Positions 23,439 through 36,091 of a DNA stretch of 64,000 nucleotides are shown piece after piece. The DNA lies in NCBI GenBank assembly GCA_029959085.1, contig JARWIR010000031.1:7378001-7442000 (forward strand), written 5' to 3'. Made by a program: the position numbers and the translations under genes. Within the stretch, counting starts at the first letter, position 1. Each line of letters opens with the position of its first letter. The notes beneath the pieces are model-generated. The model worked only from the letters and a program-made list of their open reading frames with translations, did no database searches and was not told where the DNA came from. Source of the DNA: Nemophila menziesii. Lineage: Eukaryota; Streptophyta; Magnoliopsida; Boraginales; Hydrophyllaceae.

Positions 23439-25021
23439 TGATGTCTCCCTAAATGTTCTAATTTTATGCCATTGGGAGACATCATTTTTGGTGTTTATTT
23501 GATTATTTAGATAGACTTTTGGTGCTAATAAGCAATAATCCGGAATTTCTATTTTATTTCTAGTAATTTTGATTTATTAAACTTTTACGCGTAATATTGG
23601 TATTTTTAGTGTAAAGTTTACAGGTTTTAGATGTTAGCTAGAAGAGGAATCCGAGGAGAAAGTCAAAGATCATGATATGGAGTCAAGACTTAAAGATAAA
23701 TCCCGAAGATATTATTTTTAGAGCTGAAAATCTATTTTCCAGGCCATAGATTGCTGATTTCGAGGTGCTTAAGAGATGATTTAGCCGCTGACCCTTGAAG
23801 AGATTATGTTCCTTATCGAGTTACGGAACTTTAGCAACTGGAATGAGGTCAATCGGGGTCATAACGAAGCGGGAAAAGCCGTTTGAGTGAAGGTGTATCA
23901 GCAGTTACGGGATTTGGGCTTAATTAGTGGACTTGGGCTTTTCTAATTTTTACTTAATCCTTAAGTAAAAGCCCTAATCCGATTTTATGATTATAAATAG
24001 GTCTTTAGACCTCATTATTCAGTACCTCTCATTTTATTCTTCAAATTAAATCATCATTAGAAGAGAGCGTCCAGAGAGAAAGTCAGAAGCAAGGAAAAGG
24101 AGAAAGCTTAGAGCTGGAGAAAGTCATCTTCTCCAAATCACAGCCAAACCCGATTCTTAATTAGGTTCTATCTTTTATTTCTGTAATTGAAGAACATGAA
24201 TTCTTTCTGTTTTAATTTAGTTTTTCTTTTTAATATGAGCTAAGCTTTTCATAGTGCTTGAGAACAAACAATGGGTGAATCCTAATTTTATGAAATAACG
24301 AATGTTGAATTTGGGTTTTTATTGAATTAAACTAAATTAGGGCTTTTACTCTTTTCAATAAATTGAGATTATTTTACTGTTTTTAGCGTCATGAACTAGC
24401 AACAGGTGTTAGTATTTAGGCTATTCCAATTAGTGGCAATTGGATCATCCTGACGGAGGGTTTAGATACAGAACCATTTATTCAATCTATGATAGAAGTT
24501 ATTGATTCTGACGAACTTAGCTAATTCTAGGGCCAATGAGGTAATAAAACTTAAACATCCAACGGTGGATCATATTTACCCTGACGGGACTAGTGACACT
24601 TTAGGATCGCCTTATAATCCACCCTAACGGGGGTATAAGGAATTTAGAATCTCGACCATTGTAATTGACCAATTTAGCCCTTAAACAACATAAGTTAGGA
24701 AATAAGATTGGGAGGATCCTTGCGTTCTCAAGTGCAACTTCTCATATTGCGTTTTACATCATTTTACTTGCGTCTTAGGTTTACTTGCATTTAATTATTT
24801 GTCTTTTATTCATTAGCTTTAATCAACAAAACCAAACAAACATTTTATAGTCTTTTATTTTCATAAGTGCATCAATCACTATTTGCTAGACATTGTGATC
24901 AACCATTCCGTCCTTGGAACGAATCTGATTTATCAGTTATTACTACTTGGGACAACCGTACACTTGCGGTTGTGGTTCGATTTACATTTTCATTTAATTT
25001 AGAACACACAAAGGACCACCA
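23439..25021 (+). repeat. 3' LTR of young element
   Basis: 1583 bp, co-linear with the 5' LTR without gaps. Differences seen by eye: C/T near 17879/23550, T/C near 18437/24108, G/T near 18819/24490, T/A near 19066/24737 and T/C near 19262/24933. Confidence 0.96.
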
Positions 25022-25741
25022 AGCGCTAGATTAAAGTATCTAAACGTTTTATAATATATAGAATAAAAAATTATTTAATAAAAAAACATACTTAAAAATT
25101 AAAAATCTCCAAAAACAAAACATATTGTCAAATTTGTTCATATCATAAAAAATAAGCAATTTCAAACAAATAAGATGAACACTTATTAACAAACCATTAT
25201 TTTACAACCATATACGTGAATTATGTTATCACAACAACCGAGTTTAAGTCTGCACCAAATAAGATGGACACTTATTGAATATATATATACAATATCACAA
25301 TCATTATTCATGTAAATTGTAACTAAATATTTTATTACAATAACTAGAGAAAGTGAAAACCAAGTCTAAATCTGCAACAAAAGTAAATTCGTTTATCACA
25401 AATATAGATGGTTGGTCCCGTTACCATGAAATGATTTAGCATACTTAGTTTAACTGATGGTTAGACACAGTAAATCCATATGCACGTCTTCTATTTAATT
25501 TATAAGTTTTTAGTTTAGTATGAGTTTAGGGCCTTAGAGTTTGGATGGCCTTTAAAGTTGATAGCTATTTTATTTCAAACATAATTTTACTGACACCAAA
25601 AGCGCATGAAAGCGTGCGATTAAAAGCGTGATTCTGGGTTAATCACGATTCTCTCTATGGTGAAGCGTAACAGACTCGATTCACACTGATTTACCGATTA
25701 ATCGTGCGTTTTTTACGAATTTAACAACACAGATATTTACC

Positions 25742-25959
25742 AATCAGTGGAAAATGATGCATTTCTACAGTAACATAATATTAATAAACTATTTTTCTTA
25801 TATATTTATCGACGAATGTTACTTTGTATACATATACAGAGATGTGGACATAAATCTTGAAGTGAAACCAAGGATTCTTGATTCGTTTAAGAAGAATTAT
25901 GCATCAACATTCCCTTATAAGAACAAGGTATGTAGCTTAATAGAAATTATTTGTTTATA
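25742..25959 (+). pseudogene. Exon-like fragment resembling plant p300/CBP-type histone acetyltransferase (HAC)
   Basis: An exon-like stretch at 25840-25927 is bounded by TATACAG and GTATGTAG. It reads DVDINLEVKPRILDSF and ASTFPYKNK. The pattern LEVKPR-[IF]-L-x-x-F ... [FY]PYKxK is like the segment just before the catalytic core of plant HAC acetyltransferases. Only about 29 residues remain, and the next sequence (from about 25970) is retroelement. It may be a stranded exon of a broken gene. Family assignment is weak. Confidence 0.35.
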
Positions 25960-25969
25960 GTGTGAATAC

Positions 25970-27000
25970 ATATTTGAAAGTATAGAAAGGATTAGTAAGA
26001 AATGTGGTAAAAGTAAGTTTTGTACTTAAGGAGAATGAGTGACGTGTATAATGTGAGATCTGAGATAGTTGAGGACCTATTTAACGAATGTGCTAGAGGC
26101 GATTAAGCAACAAAATTTCATAGTTAGGAAGATTATTAAGGTCGTTCTTTTATAATCCTTTGTATCCTTTTAGCTTGTTAACCAAATATAATTGTTATAT
26201 CATCCTTGGCCCCTTCTAGCCTTTTCTTTATATCCACATTATAAGCCATACCCCTTAGATTTTAGGATCGCAATGTCAAGGCAGTCGTGTTTAGAGCTTG
26301 AGTTTGGTTGGTGGGTTTGAATTATGGGAAACACTTTCCGTGTGATTTTGAGCTTGTATACGTATGTTCTATGTTGATCATGTTCCTAATATTGTAACCC
26401 TTTTCCAAGGTCTATTGAAAGAAACAATGTTTAGAAAAAGAAAAGATAAAGAAGAAAAAATTAAAATTGGTAGCATGACATCTCACATCAAAAAGAGTGA
26501 CATGACTATATTACAAAATAATTAATGTCAAATAATTGAAAGAAAACAATCGGAAAAGTGGAATATTTTATGTAATCATCGTGAATTGTTTTGGGACTAA
26601 TCAGGATGTTAGTTAAGTGCATCAATTGGGTTGGGTGAGAACATCTTTGTGTGTAAACTCAATCTCTAGGGCAATTTGTTGACGCTATTGAGGAGAGAGC
26701 CAAAATCTCCCTCTACATTAATCAAATATACAATCATACCATCCCTAAGCCAATAATACAATCTTAAAGACCTTATGATTCTTAACTATGTGATCTAGAA
26801 ATGATTGATTTGATAAAGAGTAGTTAATTAGACCATTGGATACTATCTTAGGATTGAGGACCAACTTATATCGACCATATCAGACTAATCGGAAAACCAA
26901 CCCTTCTTGCATTGTGAAGTTAATCTAATCTTGAAAAGATATATTGTTGATTGTTTGTATGATAAGTTAATGTGTGAGTTAGTTTGTAGATATTATTACA
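25970..27000 (+). mobile_element. 3' internal remnant of an LTR element
   Basis: Matches, with many changes, the 3' non-coding interior of the young element (around 22230-23100) and of the element at 35720-36091. Shared landmarks include the 'CTTTTAGCTTGTTA' stretch, the GAGCTTGAGTTTGG text and the 'GACATCTCACATCAAAA' stretch. No coding. Confidence 0.6.
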
Positions 27001-27249
27001 TCAAACTTGCTAGGTAGTTGCTTTGGGATCATTCTTTACATTATCTTCTCTCATGATGTTTTCTTTATTGGTCACGAGATATCAATTTAGGGTTATTTAT
27101 TGCATATTTGAGGGATTATTTTTATATATTTTGATAGTTTTTCGTTTCTTGTCTAATTTTAGAGAATTCTTACTTTTAGAGCTATTTATACGTACTTTAT
27201 GTGTTAAGGGTGCATATCTTAGGAACTTGTATTATATTAGATACCAAGA

Positions 27250-28172
27250 CAAGGATAAGAGGTCGATAAAGGAAGGTCAAACCCAAGTCAAGGAGTTAAA
27301 GGACCTAGATCAAGATAGAAGCAGAGAAAGAGAAGCTTCATGCCATTCTTGCCATTCTAACCCTTCTGGTTATCAATTTTTTATTTTTATTTCTTTATTA
27401 TGAACTAATTATATTAGCTTGAGAATAAAATATGGGTATGAACCCTAGACTTGTTTTATATTTTATTTAATTTTGGATTTATATATAATTAAATTGTTCG
27501 TGATAATTATATATTATGTGCTTTGAATTAATGCTTGCAGTCCTTGATAGTGGATGAGTATAGGGTTATCATCCTGACGTGGGATTCAATTTTAGAAACA
27601 CCACATAATCATCTATTGTGTGGTAGTGATCCTGAAAGGATTTCCTAACTAGATAGTCAATAAGGTTTAATTTAACCACTGATCATTGCGCAGGGTCCCC
27701 TTACCCAAGTCCCTTGGTAGTGTAGGTTGCTTCCTAAGCTACCGTGACGATAGTTAGGAAGAATTTAGAATCCTTGCTAATGCGTATGTATCACAAAATT
27801 CTCCCTTTGATAATAAACATAGAACAAGGCCAGTGGGGATTACTTTCTAGTTCTCGAGTTAAATTGTCATAAGTTTCTCTCTATCCTATTTTATTTTGTT
27901 GTCTTTAATTTAAGTATTAGTTTATTTAATTGTTTAGATTCTTATGAAAACAAAATATATATTTTAGTGTCTTTGCGTATTATTTAATCAATTATTCCTA
28001 GTTAACTTCATAATAGCACTATTTACAAATTTACTTTTATAGCCCCTGAGATCGATATTTATTTTACTTATACATTACTTGCAAATGATCATTTCACTTA
28101 CAAAGAGTTTATCGTAGTGGTATAAGGTGTATGTTCTTTTATTTATATCGTTATTTTATCACACCTTCACCA
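27250..28172 (+). mobile_element. LTR remnant
   Basis: LTR-like text in forward orientation: the GAAACACCACATAA...GTGTGGTAGTGATCCTGA landmark at 27595-27640 (also at 28855, 32760 and reversed at 38390 and 60600), and an end of the form TTATTTTATCACACCTTCACCACCA. No primer site follows, so it is a 3' or solo LTR. Left part lost. Confidence 0.65.
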
Positions 28173-28179
28173 CCACCAT

Positions 28180-29394
28180 GTATTTACATGCAATTTATGA
28201 ATACTCTGGAGGATCCCTCTGTTTATAGACATTACTTGAAGTTAGAAGCGCGTAGGAGCTGAGGGATCGTGATTTGGAGCTAAATTGAAGAAGTTATTAA
28301 AGTTTTAGTTAGCATGGCTCAAACCAGTCCACTCTACCTTGGATTGTTTTTTGGGTTGGATTTGGTCATTGAAAAGAGACCCACAACCCATAAAATGTTT
28401 TTAGCCCTGTAAATATAAGAATTTTAGTTTAGAAAAGGGTTCCATTAAGTTTTCAGAAGATTATAAGAAGCAGAGAAGAGAGAAACATTTGCGAGAAGAA
28501 CTTGTAGCCCTACTACACCACTTCTACACCATCCTATCTTCAATATTAGAGAAAACTTTATTAATTTCTTGTTTAAACATGATTCTAATATCTTTACTAG
28601 TTAGTTTTATTTCCTATATTATGATCTAAATGTCTTATAGCTTGAGTTTCTGTATGTATGAAACTTGAATGAATTATGATTTATTTTTAATGCTCTTTGC
28701 AAAGTCTAAATTTAATTGAATTAGGTTATTTATTTGGTTGCATATAATTTGATGTAATTTATTCTTTCTATAACTTGATCAATTATAGAATGACAATAGT
28801 ATCTTAAATTGTCACCTTGGCAGGGGGTTTAGGAACATAATTAGTTCATATTCATCCGGTGTGCGGTAGTGATCCTGAAGGGCTTGCCTAGCTGGATAAT
28901 CACATAGGTTAACTGTTTGTAGTGCCAAGATTTTGTGTAAAATAATCTCACTCGAGGACTCTAGTAATAGTTAGGAAGCCTTATAAGCTACCCTGAAGGG
29001 AGTTAGAAGGAGGTTAACTTCCGGATTAACAAAGAAAGACCCAAAACTCCCCCTTAGCACTAGAATCAATCATTGTCACGATAAAGGATTACTTGAGACA
29101 TGAGCTATACTCTCGGATTTTATTCATAGGTTATTTACTTACTTTAGTATTTCAATTAATATATTTTAATATTTACATCGTAGTTTATTATTCACGACCA
29201 AACAAAAATATATTTATTTCTATTTTTGTATTTTATTTATAACAAAAGAATCATCTACGGTCTTTACTAACAAAAGCTTCAAATTAACGACTTTAGTCCT
29301 TGTGGAGAACGTGATTATTACTTGTGAACGACTAGTACGCTTACGGGGAGTGCTCTCGAGGTGTTGATTTTTTAATTATTTTTATCACACCTTA
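28180..29394 (+). mobile_element. LTR remnant
   Basis: A second forward LTR of the same broad family. It has a promoter-like TATAAGAA near 28414, the GTGCGGTAGTGATCCTGAAG landmark near 28860 and an end at TTTTTATCACACC. It abuts a reverse-oriented element at about 29395. Start truncated. Confidence 0.6.
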
Positions 29395-31740
29395 GAGATA
29401 ATAGTTTGGTAAAGCTTTAATGGTGTTCATGAGTTGGAGAAGAAGAAGGCGTAAGGATTTAGTATTTAAATTGAACTAGATTTCTTCTTCTTATATGTTC
29501 GACGTGCTCGTGCGGTGTACCGCATAGGTCAGCGCGGTATACCAAATACTTGTTCTTCTTGTACCGTATTGATGGTAGTCGTGATGCTTGATACGGGATC
29601 TTGCCAATTTCTTCATGGGGAAATATCGCATGGCTGGCACGGTAAACCATGACCAATACTTGATCTCAGCCCCATACTTTATGCGTAATTTAATAACGAT
29701 CGTCATGACGGTCTGGGTCATGCAATGCTACGCGGGAGGGGTGTGGTTTACCATAAATCCTCTAAAACAACACCAATAAAATCATTAAAAATTCCTACCC
29801 ATCACGACAATCTCCTCTTTTTCATTCCAAACTCAGCCTATGGAATACCTACCGATCAAATACACAACTACCTTTATCATAAAACGTAATATACACTAAA
29901 AGAACTGAAAATTGCTACTTTATACTATCAAAACTAAAATTAAAAAATTCTTGAAAACTTTTTAAAATTTACCTATTAATCTTGGGTTTCCTCCCAAGAA
30001 GCTATTTTGTTTATCACGTCATGAAGATCGACATGTTACACATCCCAAAAATATTGATGAGGCCTTTGTGATACTACCCGACTTTATCTCACCTCCTCCT
30101 CAAACTAACATCTTTTTGATTTTCCCACCTAAATTTTGTTTCATTCTATCTTTAAAAGGCGGTGGGTAGTTTCCCCGTTTTGTCATCTATGTACCACGAC
30201 AAAACCTATTCTTCACCGGGTTATGATTTATGACGTCCTTGACGGTATGTTCTCTTTCTTCTCTACAATCTTGTATTCATATTTGAGTGGTGGGTAATTC
30301 CATCTCCTTGTCGCCTTACATGTATGGTGTGTCACCTCGATTTCAAAAAATTTGTTGATCTTCTTTAATGGTGGTGGTGGTTCTGGTTTTTCTTATACCC
30401 TCTGATCCTCAACGATTTTCAGCTCTAACATCATTCATGATTCGTGGTGTGAATGGTAATGGGTGATTTCTTTGAAAAGCGACTAAATATTTATTGTTCT
30501 TATGCAATCTTGGTGCCTCAACTGGTTTCTCAACCACTTCTTCCTCGTCATCAACCAAATCTTCCACTATTACCTCATCAAATTCTTGCATTAGGAGCTC
30601 CCTAACCTCGATCATCACTTCTTTAAGCCTGACCTCTCTCTCTCTCTCTGTATGTCTATCTCTTTGTCTCTCTCTCACTATCTCTCTCTCTATTATATGC
30701 ATACTCCATGGGGACGACAATTTATTTTTTTAATTTCTAGGATTTGTTTTGCTACCCCTCATTCTACCATGCTTACAATAGGCTTAACCACATGTTCCAT
30801 CCAATCATATTTGGTAAGGTTGTTGAATCACTAATACATGTATCTTCATTTACTCACTCTTCATTAATACTTCTTTCGGTTGATCTATATTAACCCTCAT
30901 AAGAGTGGACTCATAATAGCTTTCGTACAACTCGTGGCGATGCTATGGGATAGATTTTGGGTAGTCGAGTAGTTTGACATTTGTATGAATAGCTCTAATT
31001 TTTGTTTTCCTTGGATTAGTGTCAACATGGCTTCAATTCTGAGCTTGTTTTACTCTTCTCTTGCCTTTGAACTTTGGCACATCTGTCTGAATTTTGCGAT
31101 AATTTCATTCAATGATTTTTTAGGAAGATCTTCTAGTCTTGTGAGTTGTATTCCACTTGCTCGCATGTAGTTTTCAAGCGTCTCTTTCAATTCATAAGGT
31201 TGACTAGTCATTGGAGGTTGTGGGATATTTTTGACCATTTGATTACACATCCATTTATTAGAGAGTATTGAAAATGTTTTGATAGCAGTTACTACCCCAT
31301 TGTTGATAACCCAAAAAGTCTTTTACTCGAGACGGTTAATATGTCATTGGAGGTTGTGAAATATTTTTGGCCATTGTAACTTCCTTTTTATTTTGGGTAA
31401 TAGTAAGGTGTTAGGTAGAAATTGTTATCCCTTGGTTGGTTTTCCATATATTCTTCCGCATGATTCAATAGGGCGGACTATGGATAATAGCCTCCTTACA
31501 TCTTCACAGTAATCCTCCCAAACGGTTGGCGATTGAATCACTGCTTGAGAGGTGAGCTTAATACCTACACATCTCAAAAACAAGAAACCAAGAGTAAAGT
31601 ATAATAATAAATATCCAAAATGCAACAAAAAAAAATACAATTTGTCCCCAACAGCGGCAGAAAAAACGTTTCGTCTCCCAAGGTGTGATAAAATAACTTA
31701 ACTAATTCAACATCTCGAGAGAGCTTACTACCTGCAAGTG
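29395..31740 (-). mobile_element. Decayed non-autonomous LTR element, reverse
   Basis: Internal region of a relative of the young element on the minus strand. From its 3' side: a block with GCGGTGTACCGC-type palindromes (29510-29545), the conserved TTCTTGGGAGGAAACCCA motif (about 29975-29995, reversed), then a broken gag-position frame (31250 down to about 30050), including EVIVED and VVEKPVEA segments at 30720-30409 and a 66-codon piece at 31250-31050. A degenerate primer-site-like TGCCGCTG...GGGGA (reversed) lies near 31650, followed by about 65 bp of LTR end, cut by the forward LTR that starts at 31741. Confidence 0.7.
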
Positions 31741-34700
31741 TGATGTCTCATTATTTGTGATGGATTAATATAGGTTAAAGACATCATCTTATGTGTATTA
31801 GGATAGTCAAATACTCGATTTTTGTTTATATTATTGTATAATTTTATTTCTTGTCTTGATTTGATGATTTATTATTTTTAAAGCATATTTGGTTTAATTG
31901 TTTGTTAATTGTGAGCTTTAAAGATATATGAAAATTACTTGAATTCCAAATCAATTTTAAAGAGATAAAGGAAAGAAGATAAGGATGGAAATTGGAGATA
32001 AAGGAAGGAAAAGATAAAATAGAAAAATAAAAGTTTTCAAATAAATCTGAATTTCAGCAGCCACGTCCACGAAAGTGATCATAACTCAATATTGGATGGG
32101 AATGTGGAAGAATGGTCCAAAGCAAAAGTGTAGAAATTTCTGAGACGATCAATATCGAAGATGTTACAACCAAAACAAGACATCAACAATTTATTACCTT
32201 TTCTATATTTTAGGGCTACATATTTGATTTGTAAAAGAGTCCTATTACTTTCCCTATACTCCTAGAATCCAAATTAGGGTTCCTATACACCTATAAATAC
32301 AACCTTTAACTATCGTAAACATGTCATTTCTCAGTTCTAAACCTTAAATTAATCCTTAGTCATTCAAGAGAAGCAACAAGACCTGTAGAGAGGAAGACAA
32401 GAAGTTGGAAAATAGAAAATTCCTCTTGTCCATCATCTCCTCTATCATTGGGGTAATTTGTATTAGATTTTTTAGCTTATCTTTGTTTCTAATTACTTAT
32501 ATCCATAGTTTATTTCTATGTCTTTATATATGAACTAATTCTCTCATAGATTGGGTTTGCATATGTATAATCTTTGATTTCTAATTCTTTATTTGTTTTA
32601 ATGTTATTTGGGAAAACCTTTTTTAAATTGATTCTAGATTCTTAACCATATTTTTTTATGTGCTTTGATTTATTGACTGTAGTTCTTGTGAATGCATGCG
32701 TATAGACTACCCCATTAATAGTAGTTAGATGGTTACCCGAAAGGGGTGTCTAATTATTGAAACACCACATAAGCGTCTAGTGTGCGGTAGTGATCCAGAA
32801 GGGCTTGCCTAACTAGATAGTCATTAGGGTTTGATTTAATCACTGATCATCATTTGCTGGTCAGTCTCATCTAAGAACTTAGTGGCGTAGGAGCACCTTA
32901 GTTAAGCCCCTTGGTAATTGTGAGGTCGGCACCTAAGTCCACATGGAAGAGGTTAGGAGGAATTTAGAATCTTGGCTATTTATGGATAAATAACATGAGC
33001 TAGTTCAAACTTCCATGGAGTTCAATAATGAAAGATTCAAGGAACAAGATGCAGAATTGGAAACCTTGGAGACAAATGTCACCCAAGTAACTAGTAAATC
33101 CCGTAAGTTTCAACAAGAACTTCCACAGTTAATCCGAGATATAACGGAGGATCAGACTCGAAAAGCACTTCCATCTCAGCCACATGAAGATTTAAATGAT
33201 TTGAAAAAAAATGTGGATGAAAGTGACACAAAGCTCAATTCTGCCTTATCAACAATGCAACTCATGCACCAATAAATTCAAGCGATGGAGCAAAGAGTTA
33301 CGCAAGTCGCTATGACCAATCAACAATTACAACAAGAAATACATATGAAACTGGGTGATAGCAATGTTGGGTTCAAAGTTTCAACCATAAAAGAACCAAC
33401 CAAGCTTAGCTTAGAAGAAGTAATTGTTAAAGATCAGAATACGAAAGAGGTTGAGAAAGAGTTCAAGCATGTGGTTAGAGAAGATGAAAAAGAAACTTAG
33501 GAAGAAGAGACAACTTCACAAAAGGTGCAAGAAGAATAAAGTAAGGTGGAACCGCCACCTACACAACCATCGTCACCAATCAAGTCAAAACTAATTGAGG
33601 TAATAATCAAAGATTGTGATAGTAAGGATAAGGTTGAAATATTTCATGAGGGAACCGTGACTCTCTGAACTGAAAAAGAATCCAGAATTTTTCATTTTGT
33701 GAAAGAAAATGAAGCTAAAAAGAAAGTCCACAATAAACCTGTGAAGAAAAGAATCAAAAGTGAGTGTGCGGTTGGTGACGAGGTTCCATGGAAAGCCTCC
33801 AAGAGAGAAAATAGACCACGGGGATTCAAGAATTGTGGATGGGTCCGTTTGTAGTTACAAGAGTTGTTTCAGCAAAACTGATTGAAATACAAGCTAAGAA
33901 GGGTCACAAACTTCGGATAGTAGATGTGCACAGGCTATATAATCAAAATATAATTGAGGTAACACGTCGAACTTTGAAAGACGTTAAACAAAAGCGCTTT
34001 CTAGGAGACATCCCACATTATTTTATGTTTTTTTGTTTTTATTCTTTTTATTCTTTTTAGTTAGTTTATGTGTTTTTAAGTGCATATGGCAGTAATAAGG
34101 AAGGTATGGGTGCTTTTGATGTGTAGGTATGAAAGGATTCGAGTTTGGGGTGAAAAAATGGAAAATTTTTAGAGATGAAAAGGGCTGGACAAAGGCTTTT
34201 TGCGGTACACCGCCCGCATGTATTCACGGTGCACCGCACTTATCAGCGTGGATTTTTTTACCAAAACTTCGAACTGGCATAACTTCGCGCTCGGGTATCG
34301 GAATTCACTTTTTCTCGAGTCTAAATCACATAGTTTTTCGAGATCTGTCCAATTGAGTGGATAAATCCTGAGTCAGAGGTAAAATAAAAAACGTATTTTT
34401 TTCGTGGTATCCAGAGATTTTGTGCGGTACACTTCACGAGGGGTCCGGTGCACCGCAGATCCAAAACCGTGGCAACGGTTCGCAAATACGGTACATTGGC
34501 GAGGCCAACTTCACAAAACTGTGTCAACAACTCGCATCCACGGTTTGAAACCCTTGAGTTCGATGTAAAACATCTCAGCCCGGGCGCACCGCACGACATC
34601 GCCAGATCCAGATTCGAAAGGTTATAAGATGGGTTTTAAAGAAGAGGTTAGTTTTTACACGAATTTATCAATCCTTAAACCTCTCTTTCTTCCCCAAACC

Positions 34701-36091
34701 TCTCCTAACTCCATTAAAACTTCACCAAACCTTCACCAAATATCAAAACACTACCTAATCACCATAAATTTACGTCCGATCCGTTCCCCACATCATTATA
34801 AAGAAGATTCAACCACCCAAATCATATCAAAACACTTTGAATCCAAGAATCAAAAGCCAAAATTTCCAAATATTACCCAACAACTTCTTAGATCCATACC
34901 AATCAAGTACGAGTTCATCCTACCCACATAGAGAATCATCATCATAACACCTTTCCTAACCAAAATAACACTTGTTCAACCTAAAATCGAGGGTTACAAA
35001 TTTAAAGAGTGTTTAAAGCTTTGAGTTGGAGGTCAATTGAGATGAAGAAAAGAACATGAACATTATCTACTGTTAGGGAGATGAAGAAGAATCAAACTAA
35101 GGTATTGGGTTTTATTGAAAGAAATCAATTGAGAAAACTTCAAGTTCCAGTATAAGGGGTAAAACGGGTCAAGTGAATAAAGGAAAACTAGCTGTGTTGA
35201 ATTCAAAGAGCGAAAAGGTTTCAACTTCCATAAGGAAGAAACCATAACCTCTACAAATCAAGTCCTATACCCGAGATGAATGAAGCTTCAAAGGCCTTGT
35301 TAGCTTCCGCCAAAACGTATTTACTGGACTTACCTTTAGCTCATGAGAAAGTATTCGAAAAAGAAGTTGGAGAAGATGAAAAACAAGAGATTTCTAGAGT
35401 GTGATTGATTGATAAGGGGATGTAAGGGAAAGTTAAATTGGTGAAACATGAAGATTACATACAAGGAAAGAACTTCACCCAATTACGGGTATTGATCATG
35501 CGAGGCAATAGCCTCGAAGAGTATGTTTTCTTTCTTTCTTACCATTTTTTATGTGCAATATCTGTTCAATTTTAATTTTTTGTTGAGTCTTGTCGAGTCG
35601 TGGGGACACGTATCATTTTTTAGTTTGGGGTGTGGGGATTGGTTGTCTCTAATATCCATTTTTATGTGTTTTTACTGTTTTTAGGAATAAATTAAAAATT
35701 TTGATAGAGGGAATTTTGATGTAGAGTGTGTTTAAAAGCTTTAAAGCATATACTTAGTAAATTAATGATAGAAAGAAGTATGTTTATGATCTGTTTTATT
35801 TTGTATACTTTGAGTATTTGCAGGAAAACACACATTGATAGTAAAGAAAAGATTAGTTAGCAATGCGATAGAAAATATGTTTGATCTCAGGGAGCCATGA
35901 GTGGTGTGCAGACCGTGAGATCCAAGTTAGTTGATATACTCATTTGATGAACGTGCTAAAGGTAAGAGAATATCGAAAGTGCATAGTTTAGAAAGTGATT
36001 AATGAGGTTATTTGATAAGCACCTTGTTGCCTTTTAGCTTGTTGTCCATTTATTATATTTTATATCCTTCTAAGCCCCTTCTAGCCTTTCT
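31741..36091 (+). mobile_element. Partial non-autonomous LTR element, forward
   Basis: Begins with an LTR start (TGATGTCTCATTATTTG). The LTR runs to about 32998, where its last about 350-400 bp, the primer site and the gag start are deleted. Coding relics follow: 33015-33275 and 33285-33500 (charged, coiled-coil-like, with EVIVKD), then 33833-34010, which looks like the C-terminal tail of a gypsy integrase (MGPFVVTRVV, then LRIVDVHRLYN). Then the conserved post-pol motif (33965-34015), the GCGGTACACCGC block (34200-34600) and the 3' non-coding interior. It is cut at about 36091 by a reverse LTR; no 3' LTR. Confidence 0.72.

Larger units (their letters stand above)
17768..25021 (+). mobile_element. 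Young non-autonomous Ty3/gypsy-like LTR retrotransposon
   Basis: A complete 7254-bp element: two 1583-bp LTRs (TGATGTCTCC...GACCACCA), a tRNA-Asp-type primer site (19357-19374), a polypurine tract ending at 23438 and a 5-bp target duplication AGCGC. By eye the LTRs differ at only about five substitutions with no indels (about 0.3%), so it inserted recently. With a commonly used plant rate of about 1e-8 per site per year that is in the order of 0.1-0.2 million years. The 4088-bp interior has a single long frame in the gag position and no protease, RT or integrase, so it must be mobilised in trans, perhaps by Athila/Tat-like relatives such as the decayed one at 40034-44160. Copy B has the empty site. 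Confidence 0.97.
17691..25732. mobile_element. Candidate TIR transposon (MULE-like MITE) split by LTR element
   Basis: Both ends carry a related inverted sequence: TTGTTGTTAAGTGCG at the left, and a right end whose reverse complement is TGTGTTGTTAAATTCG, followed further in by AAAAAACG-type text. Both ends are flanked by ATATTTACC (17682-17690 and 25733-25741). A 9-bp target duplication points to a Mutator-like element. Without the LTR retrotransposon the element is about 783 bp and rich in short GCGTGAAGCGC / AAGCGC motifs. No transposase. TIRs are imperfect, so this is a proposal; the sequence before insertion is not available because copy B runs off the window. Confidence 0.5.

Noticed and set aside
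29459..29779. Three overlapping frames near 29500-29779
   Set aside because: Same palindrome block in a reverse element; no domain and mutually overlapping.
34129..34620. Open frames in the palindrome block (34129-34356 plus, 34321-34599 minus)
   Set aside because: They overlap non-coding retroelement text with GC-rich palindromes and show no conservation with the relatives at 20900 and 29500.
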